NCBI RefSeq assembly: GCF_000474945.1 | Contig: NZ_AXDW01000001.1 | Location: 434,001 to 498,000, forward strand | Source: Solimonas soli DSM 21787 | GTDB taxonomy: Bacteria; Pseudomonadota; Gammaproteobacteria; Nevskiales; Nevskiaceae | DNA length: 64,000 nucleotides | Reading direction: 5' to 3' | The notes under the pieces: generated by a model | The model's input: only the letters and a program-made list of their open reading frames with translations | What the model was told of the DNA's origin: nothing | Databases searched by the model: none | Translations under genes and position numbers: made by a program | Shown: positions 1 through 6,981 of the stretch, one piece after another | Layout of the letters: every line of letters starts with the position of its first letter | Position numbering within the stretch: position 1 is the first letter of the stretch

Positions 1-621
1 GGTACGCGCCTGCGGCCAGCCGATGATGCCGGCCGAGTTGGCGATCGAGCGCGGCCCGGCGACGCCCGCCAGCGCGTCATTGAAGCGCGCGATCTGGGTG
101 GGCGTGAAATCGCTGTCCGGCTCGTCGGCGCAGGCCAGATGCGTGATCCAGCCTTCCAGCTTCCAGTTCGGGTGGCGGCGCAGCACGGCGACCAGCCGCG
201 GCACGTCGGCGAGCGGAAAGCCGAGCCGGTGCATGCCGCTGTCGAGCTTGAACCACAGCGACAGCTGCGCACTGTCCGGCAGCGCCTCGAGCAGGGCGAT
301 CTGCCAGTGGTCGTGCACCACGACCTGCAGGCGCTCGTAGACGGCCAGCGCCGCCTCCTCGTGCGAGATCACGCCTTCGAGCAGGGCGATCGGCGTCAGC
401 AGATGCGCCTGGCGCAACTCCATGGCTTCCTCGAGGCAGGCGACCGCCAGCGCATCGACGCCGGCCGCTTCGAGCGCGCGCGCCACCGGCACGGCGCCGT
501 GGCCGTAGGCGTCGGCCTTGACCGCCGCCATCACGCGCGAGCGCGGCGCGAGGCCGCGCACGACACGCAGATTGTGTTGGATCGCCGCGAGGTCGATCGT
601 CGCCGTGACGCGTGGAATCAT
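1..621 (-). CDS. alr: Alanine racemase, N-terminal part (cut by window edge)
   Basis: PLP-dependent racemase that interconverts L- and D-alanine for peptidoglycan; cytoplasmic. The first 207 codons are visible and the reading frame runs off the left edge, so the C-terminal beta-domain is missing only because of the window. The motif AVKADAYGHG holds the PLP-binding lysine, Lys35. Later, HRLGF within LDSGMHRLGF and HLACADEPDS are typical of the TIM-barrel domain. The start is the ATG that overlaps the dnaB stop as ATGA (618-621), which suggests translational coupling. The dnaB-alr order is conserved in many gammaproteobacteria. Confidence 0.95.
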   Translation of the reverse strand, partial: MIPRVTATIDLAAIQHNLRVVRGLAPRSRVMAAVKADAYGHGAVPVARALEAAGVDALAVACLEEAMELRQAHLLTPIALLEGVISHEEAALAVYERLQVVVHDHWQIALLEALPDSAQLSLWFKLDSGMHRLGFPLADVPRLVAVLRRHPNWKLEGWITHLACADEPDSDFTPTQIARFNDALAGVAGPRSIANSAGIIGWPQART

Positions 622-1991
622 TCGCCCGGGTCGAAACCGTAGCCCTGCGCGAGATTCTCGAAGCGCGTGTATTCGCCGAAGAACGCCGTCTTCACCGTGC
701 CGAGCGGACCGTTGCGCTGCTTGGCGATGATGATCTCGGCCGTGCCCTTGTCCGGCGAATCCTTGTTGTAGACCTCGTCGCGATAGATGAACAGGCAGAG
801 GTCGGCGTCCTGCTCGATACCGCCGGACTCGCGCAGGTCGGCCATGCGCGGACGCTTGTTGTCGCGCTGCTCGACACCGCGATTGAGCTGCGACAGCGCG
901 ATCACCGGCACCTCGAGTTCCTTGGCCAGCGCCTTCAGGCTGCGCGAGATTTCGGAAATCTCGTTGGTGCGGTTTTCCTTGTTGCCGGGAATCTGCATCA
1001 GCTGGATGTAATCGACGACGATCAGGCTGAGGCCGTGGCGTTGCTTGACGCGGCGCGCACGGGCACGCACGTCGAGCGGCGACATCGCGCCGGTCTCATC
1101 GATGTACAGCGGCGCCTCGCGCAGGAAGCCGCTCTGCGAGACGAGACGGTCCATGTCGCGGTCGTCGAGCTCGCCGCTGCGCAGCTTGCCCATCGGGATG
1201 CGCGCGAACGAGGACAGCATGCGCAGCGCCAGCTGCTCGGCCGGCATTTCCATGCTGAACACCAGCGCCGGCTTCTTCTCGTACATCACCACGTGCTCGG
1301 CGACGTTCAGCGCGAAGCTGGTCTTGCCCATCGACGGACGACCGGCAAGGATCACCAGATCGCCAGGGTGGAAGCCGGTCGTGCTGCGATCGAGATCGGA
1401 AAAGCCGGTCGGCAGGCCGGCGAGCTGGCCCTGGTTCGAGCGCAGGAACTCGATCTTCTTCTCGAGCGCGTCGATCAGCCCCGGCATCGCGTAGTAGTCG
1501 CTCTTCGTGCGATCGGCCTTGGCGCGCAGTTTGAAGACCTTCTGCTCGGCGAGATCGAGCAGCTCGGCGTATTCGCGGCCTTCAGGCCGGTAGCCGAGCT
1601 CGGCGATCTCGCCGCCGACGCTCGCCAGCGAACGCAGCACGGCACGCTCGCGGACGATTTCGGCGTAGGCCATGACGTTCGCCGCGCTCGGCGTGTCGTT
1701 GGCCAGGGTGCCGAGATAGGCCAGGCCGCCGGCATCCTCGAGCTGGCCGCGCGCCTTCAGGTGTTCGGCGAGCGTGACGAAATCGCAGGGCTTGTGCGCC
1801 GTCGCCAGCTCGGCGATCGCGCGGAAGATCAGCTGGTGGTCCTCGCGGTAGAAATCGTCGGCACCGAGCTTGTCGGCGAGATCGTCCCACCAGCGATTCT
1901 CCAGCATCAGGCCGCCGAGCACGGACTGTTCGGCCTCGACCGAATACGGAGGCGCCTTGGGCTGCTGCTGAAGTTTGAGGGGGGTGCTCAT
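618..1991 (-). CDS. dnaB: Replicative DNA helicase DnaB
   Basis: Hexameric 5'-3' helicase that unwinds DNA at the replication fork. It is 457 aa, within the normal family length. The N-terminal DnaB domain (about 15-120) begins with PPYSVEAEQSVLGG, followed by a linker and the RecA-like motor domain. Walker A is GRPSMGKT at 217-224 and the Walker B region is LIVVDYIQLM at about 323-332. The motif SQLNRGVEQR and the C-terminal DLRESGGIEQDAD stretch are diagnostic. No intein or frameshift is visible. The gene follows rplI after a strong hairpin and overlaps alr by 4 bases. Confidence 0.98.
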   Translation of the reverse strand: MSTPLKLQQQPKAPPYSVEAEQSVLGGLMLENRWWDDLADKLGADDFYREDHQLIFRAIAELATAHKPCDFVTLAEHLKARGQLEDAGGLAYLGTLANDTPSAANVMAYAEIVRERAVLRSLASVGGEIAELGYRPEGREYAELLDLAEQKVFKLRAKADRTKSDYYAMPGLIDALEKKIEFLRSNQGQLAGLPTGFSDLDRSTTGFHPGDLVILAGRPSMGKTSFALNVAEHVVMYEKKPALVFSMEMPAEQLALRMLSSFARIPMGKLRSGELDDRDMDRLVSQSGFLREAPLYIDETGAMSPLDVRARARRVKQRHGLSLIVVDYIQLMQIPGNKENRTNEISEISRSLKALAKELEVPVIALSQLNRGVEQRDNKRPRMADLRESGGIEQDADLCLFIYRDEVYNKDSPDKGTAEIIIAKQRNGPLGTVKTAFFGEYTRFENLAQGYGFDPGE

Positions 1992-2063
1992 CGACCTGCC
2001 GATTATGCAGCGTTTGCACGCCGCCGAACGCCGCGCCGCGCGAAAATCGGCGGCGCCGGAAAC

Positions 2064-2092
2064 GAACCGGCCCGCGCGAGGCGGGCCGGTTC
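2064..2092 (-). terminator. Stem-loop between rplI and dnaB
   Basis: A perfect 12-bp inverted repeat (2064-2075 and 2081-2092) with a 5-base loop follows the rplI stop on the minus strand. The stem is almost all G/C. Only a short GTTTCC follows, so it lacks a full U-tract; it may be a partial terminator or an RNA-stabilising hairpin. Confidence 0.55.
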
Positions 2093-2115
2093 GGGACCAC
2101 GAAACCGCAGCGGCT

Positions 2116-2577
2116 TCAGCGGCCCTGCGGCTTGTCCTCTTCGACGATGACCGTGAGGCTGGTCTCGACTTCGGTGTGCAGGCGCACGCCGATCTCGTAG
2201 CTGCCGAGCGCGCGGATCGGGCCGCTGATCAGGTCGATCTCGCTCTTGTGCAGATCGAGGCCGGCGGCCTCGGCGGCATGCACGATCTCGGCCGGACCGA
2301 CGGAGCCGTACAGCTTGCCTTCTTCCGAGGCCAGCACCTTGATCGTCAGCGTCTTGCCGGCGAGCCGCTCGGCGCGGGCCTTGGCGGCGTTGATGCTGTC
2401 GCTGGCCTTGCGCACCAGCTCGGCCTTGCGCGCCTCGAACACCTTGCGGTTGGCCTCGGTGGCGGCCAGCGCCTTGCCCTGCGGCAGCAGGAAATTGCGG
2501 CCGAAGCCCGGCTTCACGTTCACCGTGTCGCCGAGATCGCCGAGCTTCTTGATCTTTTCCAGCAGAATCACTTGCAT
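2116..2577 (-). CDS. rplI: 50S ribosomal protein bL9
   Basis: Large-subunit protein bL9, which binds 23S rRNA and helps maintain reading frame. It is 153 aa, normal length. The N-terminal RNA-binding domain starts MQVILLEKIKKLGDLGD and contains the signature VNVKPGFGRNFLLPQGKA. A long connecting helix and a C-terminal domain (from about residue 80) follow. It is the last gene of the rpsF-rpsR-rplI operon, 12 bases after rpsR, and is followed by a stable stem-loop. Confidence 0.98.
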   Translation of the reverse strand: MQVILLEKIKKLGDLGDTVNVKPGFGRNFLLPQGKALAATEANRKVFEARKAELVRKASDSINAAKARAERLAGKTLTIKVLASEEGKLYGSVGPAEIVHAAEAAGLDLHKSEIDLISGPIRALGSYEIGVRLHTEVETSLTVIVEEDKPQGR

Positions 2578-2589
2578 TGCTGGTTCCCC

Positions 2590-2820
2590 TTACAGGTGCT
2601 TGTCGGTGTACGGCAGCAGCGCGAGGAAACGCGCGCGCTTGATCGCCAGGGCGAGCTCGCGCTGGTAGCGCGTGCGCGTGCCGGTGATGCGGGCCGGCAC
2701 GATCTTGCCGTTCTCGCCGATGTAGCCCTTGAGCATCGCCAGATCCTTGTAGTCGATCTTCGGCGCCTTGTCGGAGCTGAACTTGCAGGACTTCTTGCGA
2801 CGATAGAATTGCTGTGCCAT
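2590..2820 (-). CDS. rpsR: 30S ribosomal protein bS18
   Basis: Small-subunit protein that pairs with bS6 on the 16S platform. It is 76 aa, full length. It shows the family pattern: a basic N-terminus ([10 protein letters not shown]), then [13 protein letters not shown] and the C-terminal [21 protein letters not shown]. It lies 3 bases after rpsF. The E. coli order has priB between rpsF and rpsR; there is no room for priB here. Confidence 0.98.
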   Translation of the reverse strand: MAQQFYRRKKSCKFSSDKAPKIDYKDLAMLKGYIGENGKIVPARITGTRTRYQRELALAIKRARFLALLPYTDKHL

Positions 2821-2823
2821 GGC

Positions 2824-3228
2824 TTAGACTCCTTCCTCGGCGTTCGCTTCTTCGGTCGCGTCCGCATCGTTGTTGCGCGAACGGAACTCGCCCGCCTTCT
2901 TCTCTTCTTCCGGCGCCTTGAACAGCGGCGACTGCTCGCTGACCGCGGCTTCGGTGCGGATCACCAGCTTGCGGATGACGGCGTCGTTGAAGCGGAAGGC
3001 GTTCTCGAGCTCGGCGAGCGTGGTATCGTTGATCTCGACATTGAGCAGCACGTAGTGGGCCTTGTGCGCCTTGGCGATCGGATACGCCAGCTGACGGCGG
3101 CCCCAGTCCTCGAGGCGGTGAACCTTGCCGCCGCCGGCCTGGATCATGTTCTTGTAGCGGTCGAGCATGGCCGGGACCTGTTCGCTCTGGTCCGGATGCA
3201 CCATGACGACGATTTCATAGTGACGCAT
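2824..3228 (-). CDS. rpsF: 30S ribosomal protein bS6
   Basis: Small-subunit protein bS6, partner of bS18. The chosen start, [18 protein letters not shown], gives 134 aa. It is supported by an AAGGAG ribosome-binding site 7 bases upstream and by the family N-terminus. The frame stays open upstream, but that extension has no family match. The C-terminal tail is acidic (EEANAEEGV). First gene of the rpsF-rpsR-rplI operon, with a promoter and a leader stem-loop upstream. Confidence 0.97.
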   Translation of the reverse strand: MRHYEIVVMVHPDQSEQVPAMLDRYKNMIQAGGGKVHRLEDWGRRQLAYPIAKAHKAHYVLLNVEINDTTLAELENAFRFNDAVIRKLVIRTEAAVSEQSPLFKAPEEEKKAGEFRSRNNDADATEEANAEEGV

Positions 3229-3244
3229 CGCAACTCCTTGTGGA

Positions 3245-3264
3245 CACCGGCGGTGATGCCGATG
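3245..3264 (-). promoter_or_regulatory. Leader stem-loop upstream of rpsF
   Basis: In the transcript, CATCGGC can pair with GCCGGTG around a 6-base loop, ending 16 bases before the rpsF start codon. bS6:bS18 complexes bind leader RNAs of their own operon in several bacteria, so autoregulation is possible. The match to that leader class has not been tested here. Confidence 0.3.
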
Positions 3265-3338
3265 GCTCCCGTCCGGCCGCGGCGCGGCGATGGCGTGGAG
3301 CAAGTGAATCCCGCGCCGGAACGGCACGAGGGGCGCGC

Positions 3339-3367
3339 ATCTTAGGGGAATCGACGCGCTATTGCAA
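3339..3367 (-). promoter_or_regulatory. Candidate sigma70 promoter for rpsF-rpsR-rplI
   Basis: A TTGCAA -35 box (3362-3367) and a TAAGAT -10 box (3339-3344) are separated by 17 bases. Each matches consensus at 4 of 6 positions. Transcription would start about 100 bases before rpsF, leaving a structured leader. Confidence 0.5.
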
Positions 3368-3397
3368 TGAAATCAAAGCTCAGGCCGCAGCGCGCGC

Positions 3398-4150
3398 CTA
3401 TTTCCGGTGCCGCGCCGGCTGCCGTCGCTGGCGGAAGGCCTCGTACAGGCAGACCGCGGCGGCGACCGAGACGTTGAGGCTCTCGGTCTTGCCGAGCATC
3501 GGGATCTTGATCAGGCGGTCGCAGGTGTCGCGCGTCAGGCGGCGCAGGCCTTCGCCCTCGGCGCCCATCACCAGCACGGTGGGCCCGGTCAGATCGACGT
3601 CGTAGAGCGTTTCGCCGGCCTCCCCGGCGAGGCCGGTCGTCCAGTAGCCGAGCTCCTTGAGCCGCTCGAGCGTGCGCGACAGGTTCGTCACCGCGACCAG
3701 CGGCACGCGCTCGGCGCTGCCGGCCGCGGCGGCGCGCGCGGCGGCGGTCAGGCTGGCGCTGCGATCCTTGGGGATGATCACCGCCGACACGCCGACCGCT
3801 TCCGCCGTGCGCAGGCAGGCGCCGAGATTGTGCGGGTCCTGCACGCCGTCGAGCGCGAGGAACCAGCGCTCCGGCTCGGCCGGCTGGTACAGCGCGTCCT
3901 CGGCGTCGAAGGCTTTCTCCGGCACGTAGGCGAGCACGCCCTGGTGACGCAGCTCCGGCGCCTTGAGGTCGAGATCGGCGCGCGGCACGACGCGCAGGCG
4001 CACCTCGAACCGCCGCGCCAGCGCCTGCACGCGCCGCGCGCGATCGTCCTTGCGGGTGTCGGCGAGCAGAATCTCGAAGGGCTTGTCGTGCGCGTCCTCG
4101 AGCGCCGCCATCACCGCGTGAAAGCCGCCGATCAAAGTCGATTTCGCCAC
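3398..4150 (-). CDS. rlmB: 23S rRNA (guanosine-2'-O-)-methyltransferase RlmB
   Basis: SPOUT-class methyltransferase that 2'-O-methylates G2251 of 23S rRNA using SAM. The N-terminal substrate-binding domain begins GGFHAVMAALE, and RHQGVLAYV marks the linker. The catalytic SPOUT domain shows DPHNLGACLRTAEA (about 104-117), VMGAEGEGLRR (about 192-202) and SLNVSVAAAVCLYEAF near the end, which forms the knot. The start is placed at GTG 4150 (250 aa), which matches the E. coli protein length. The frame is open further upstream but unrelated. No strong ribosome-binding site is visible, so the exact start is uncertain. Confidence 0.93.
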   Translation of the reverse strand: MAKSTLIGGFHAVMAALEDAHDKPFEILLADTRKDDRARRVQALARRFEVRLRVVPRADLDLKAPELRHQGVLAYVPEKAFDAEDALYQPAEPERWFLALDGVQDPHNLGACLRTAEAVGVSAVIIPKDRSASLTAAARAAAAGSAERVPLVAVTNLSRTLERLKELGYWTTGLAGEAGETLYDVDLTGPTVLVMGAEGEGLRRLTRDTCDRLIKIPMLGKTESLNVSVAAAVCLYEAFRQRRQPARHRK

Positions 4151-4218
4151 GAGCCGCTCGCTGCCGGATGAGAAGCGCGCATTGTCCCAGAATTCGCCGG
4201 GCCGATGCTGCGGGCAAG

Positions 4219-4250
4219 GAAAAGGCCGCCGTCCTCGCGGACGGCGGCCT
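4219..4250 (-). terminator. Intrinsic terminator after the phytase-like gene
   Basis: An 11-bp GC-rich stem (4223-4233 with 4240-4250) and a 6-base loop are followed on the minus strand by TTTT and CC. It lies directly after the stop of the lipoprotein gene ending at 4264. Confidence 0.75.
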
Positions 4251-4263
4251 GCGCGGCGCGCGC

Positions 4264-6159
4264 TCAGCCGGCCGGCTGGAACTGCAGCACCGGCTTGGCG
4301 AGCTTGAAGACCCACAGCTGCGTGTGGCGCTCGTAAGGCTTGTTGGCGACGATCCTGTACGTGTACGTCGTGCCGTCCGCATCGCTGACGTGACCGGCAT
4401 CGTCGACCGTCAGCGCCGTCACGTCGTCCGCCAGCTGGCCGTCGCCGTCGCGGGCTTCGACGGCGACGCCGAAGTCGTTGTCGTTGATCAGGGCGATGGT
4501 CTGATCGTCGATCAGCGCCAGACCCTCGGCCTTCTCGATCAGCCAGCCGTAATCCTTGAAGTCGGCGATCAGATACTTGCTGGCGGTGACCACGCCGGCC
4601 GCCGCCAGCTGCGCCGGCGTCGTCAGGGTTTCGAGCTCCTTGCCGTTCACCTGCACGCCGCTGAGGTCGGTGGCCTTGCCGAGATCGACGAGGAACAGCT
4701 TGTTGTGGATCTTGTTGTCGGCGAAGGTGCCCTGCTCGATGACCAGGAAGTGCGTGTCGTCGATCGCCACCATGTCGCCGAGCTTGGCCTTGCCGGCCTT
4801 GCCGTCCTGCCAGTCGGCCGGCGTGATCGGGTACGCGAACATCCGCGTCGCCGGCGCGGCTTCGTTGCCCTTGTCGATCTCGACGATGCGCGTGAACAGC
4901 GCCGTGTTCTTCTTGATGTCGAGCGTGCTCTGGATCATCTGGTAGAGCTTGCCGGATGGCGTCAGGGCGATGCCCTCGCAGCCGCGGTTGGCCTGGCGCT
5001 TGGCGATGATCGCCGGCAGTTCGGTGCCCGGCGTGTACTTGGCGACGATCTTGCCGGTCGCCAGTTCGATTTTCGCCACGAACGGACCGTACTCGTCGCA
5101 AATCCAGGCGTGCGTGCCGTCGGGGTCCTTGACGATGCCTTCGGTGTCGAGGCCGTTCGCATCGGTCGCCGGATCGAGCTTGAGCAGCGTTTCGCTGAGC
5201 GCCGCTTCGCTGGTCGAACCGACGTCGCCGACCGGCAGCGGCAGGCCGGTGATCACGGTGCCGGCGACGTTGAGCTCGTGCCGATCGCTGATCGTCACGC
5301 CGTCGGGCTTGACCGTGAGCTTGACGATGGTCGGCGCGAAGGCCGGCGCCGGAAACGATTTGGTCGGCGTGCCGTCGGTCAGCGCCGGCGAATCGCCGTT
5401 CGGACCGCGATCGGTGATGCCGTAGAAGCTCAGCGTGCCGTCCGCGGCCTTGGACAGGAAGTTGAGGCTCGAACCGACGGCGAGCGGAAAGCCGTCCGGA
5501 TAGGCCGCCTTGATGCCCGCGTCATTGCCGGTGTACGGCACGCGCTGGTCCGGCACCACATAGCGCTGGATCGAGCTGAACACGGCGTCGCCGACCGGCA
5601 CCGTCACGCTGCCCTTGGCCTGCGCCTCGGCGACCAGCAGATGGTCGCGCGCGACGGCGGCGTCCTGGATGTCGCGGTCGATGCCGGCGGCGCTCAGCAC
5701 GCCGGCCAGCGCGCTGGCGAAGGCATCGCTGGCCTGGCCCGGATCGGGCAGGCTGGCGCTCTTGAGCTTGTCGCTGTCCGCCGCGCTGATCGCGATGCCG
5801 TCGCTGGGATCGCCGTTCGCATCGAGCGTCTGCAGCAGCACGGCGAGATTGACGGTGCGCTGGTTCGGCAGCGCATTGGCGTCGCTGCCGCCGTCGAGTT
5901 CGCGCAGCAGCAGCATGTCCTTGCCGGCGGCCTTGCCGATGGCGAGGCCCCCGAGCTTGAACGTGACGGTCTCGCCCTGGCGGTAATGGAAGGTACCGTC
6001 CGCCTCCGTCGTGCCCTGCTGGCTGCCGCTGTCGTAGGCCAGACCGCCGACGGCCGCGTCGATCAGCTTGCCGGACAGCACGGGCCCCTGGTTCTTGTCG
6101 TCGCTGCAGGCCGCGAGCAGGGCCGCCGTCAGCAGGACGGCCGTCATCTTCTTGTTCAT
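4264..6159 (-). CDS. Esterase-like-activity-of-phytase domain lipoprotein
   Basis: Predicted envelope lipoprotein of 631 aa. The start at MNKKMTAVLLTAALLAAC has a GGGAG ribosome-binding site and gives a signal peptide with the lipobox LAAC, so lipidation would be at Cys18. An N-terminal module (about 28-130) with GKLIDAAVGGLAYDSG and GTFHYRQGETVTFKLGG resembles modules found in other surface lipoproteins. The rest (about 215-625) matches the 'phytase-like' beta-propeller family: FYGITDRGPNGD, GLDTEGIVKDPDGTHAWICDEYGPF, NRGCEGIALTPSGKLY and a C-terminal WVFKLAKPVLQF. Substrate is unknown; members are linked to phosphate-ester or alkaline-phosphatase-like functions. It has its own terminator and probably its own promoter. 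Confidence 0.8.
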   Translation of the reverse strand: MNKKMTAVLLTAALLAACSDDKNQGPVLSGKLIDAAVGGLAYDSGSQQGTTEADGTFHYRQGETVTFKLGGLAIGKAAGKDMLLLRELDGGSDANALPNQRTVNLAVLLQTLDANGDPSDGIAISAADSDKLKSASLPDPGQASDAFASALAGVLSAAGIDRDIQDAAVARDHLLVAEAQAKGSVTVPVGDAVFSSIQRYVVPDQRVPYTGNDAGIKAAYPDGFPLAVGSSLNFLSKAADGTLSFYGITDRGPNGDSPALTDGTPTKSFPAPAFAPTIVKLTVKPDGVTISDRHELNVAGTVITGLPLPVGDVGSTSEAALSETLLKLDPATDANGLDTEGIVKDPDGTHAWICDEYGPFVAKIELATGKIVAKYTPGTELPAIIAKRQANRGCEGIALTPSGKLYQMIQSTLDIKKNTALFTRIVEIDKGNEAAPATRMFAYPITPADWQDGKAGKAKLGDMVAIDDTHFLVIEQGTFADNKIHNKLFLVDLGKATDLSGVQVNGKELETLTTPAQLAAAGVVTASKYLIADFKDYGWLIEKAEGLALIDDQTIALINDNDFGVAVEARDGDGQLADDVTALTVDDAGHVSDADGTTYTYRIVANKPYERHTQLWVFKLAKPVLQFQPAG

Positions 6160-6230
6160 CGGACTCCCTATCCGTGTGCACGCAATGGAATCGGAGAACC
6201 TAAACCTCGCCGATGACAGTCCTGCGACAA

Positions 6231-6263
6231 GCAAAAGAAAAGCCCCGTGCAGGCACGGGGCTT
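6231..6263 (-). terminator. Intrinsic terminator after the OmpA-like gene
   Basis: A 10-bp stem (6240-6249 with 6254-6263) and a CAGG tetraloop are followed on the minus strand by TTTCTTTTG. A classic strong terminator 20 bases after the OmpA-like stop. Confidence 0.85.
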
Positions 6264-6285
6264 CGGAATGCGAGCGGGGCGCCGC

Positions 6286-6981
6286 TCAGCCGCCGAGATA
6301 CGGCGGCGGTGCCCAGGCCTGTTGCTCCTGACCCTCGACCACCGGCTTGATGACGATGTCGACGCGGCGGTTGCGCGGCTCGTTGACGTTGTCGCCGGTG
6401 CGCACCAGCGGCTCGCGCTCGCCGCGGCCCTCCTGGCGCATGCGCTGGCTCGGCACACCCTGGCTCGCCAGATACGAAGCCACCGATGCCGCGCGGCTCG
6501 CCGACAGGCGCAGGTTGTACTCGTCGCTGCCGGTCGTATCGGTGTGGCCGACGACGTGGATGACGGTCTTGTCGTAGCTCTTCAGGATGCTGCCGATCTT
6601 GGCGTAGGTATCGAGCGCCTCGGGACGCAGCTGCGCGCTGTTCAGATCGAAGCTGACGTCGCTGGCGATGCCGACCTTGAGCGAGCCGTCGGACAGCTGC
6701 GTGATCTGCAGCTCGTTGTTGCGTTGTTCCTCGGCGAGCTGGCGGTTCAACTCGGCCTTCTGGCGATCCATGTAGTTGCCGACCGCGCCGCCGGCGAGCG
6801 CGCCGATCACCGCGCCGACGATCGGCGCGCCGGTCGCATGGCTGACGTTGTTGCCGAGCACGGCGCCAGCGACACCGCCGATCACCGCGCCGGTCTTGGC
6901 GCGGCGGTTCGGATCATCGGTCGCGCAGGCGGCGAGCATGACCGTCACCGTGGCGAGCACGGCCATACGCAGGTGTTTCAT
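6286..6981 (-). CDS. OmpA-family outer-membrane lipoprotein with glycine-zipper
   Basis: A 231-aa lipoprotein anchored in the outer membrane that binds peptidoglycan. The signal peptide MKHLRMAVLATVTVMLAAC ends in a lipobox (Cys19). Residues 30-70 form a glycine-zipper segment (GAVIGGVAGAVLGN, GAVIGALAGGAVGNYM). The C-terminal OmpA domain (about 110-220) shows FDLNSAQLRPEAL, VVGHTDTTGSDEYNLRLSASRA and GRGEREPLVRTGDNVNEPRNRRVDI, with the Asp and Arg positions that bind diaminopimelate. The start codon overlaps the rnr stop (ATGA, 6978-6981), and an AGAGGA ribosome-binding site lies inside rnr, so the two genes are co-transcribed. Confidence 0.9.
   Translation of the reverse strand: MKHLRMAVLATVTVMLAACATDDPNRRAKTGAVIGGVAGAVLGNNVSHATGAPIVGAVIGALAGGAVGNYMDRQKAELNRQLAEEQRNNELQITQLSDGSLKVGIASDVSFDLNSAQLRPEALDTYAKIGSILKSYDKTVIHVVGHTDTTGSDEYNLRLSASRAASVASYLASQGVPSQRMRQEGRGEREPLVRTGDNVNEPRNRRVDIVIKPVVEGQEQQAWAPPPYLGG

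Noticed and set aside
618-2150. Long open frame on the plus strand opposite dnaB (and similar long antisense frames opposite purA, ftsK, clpA, rne)
   Set aside because: GC-rich codon usage leaves antisense frames open; their translations are Arg/His/Leu-rich low-complexity text without domains, while the minus-strand genes are clear.
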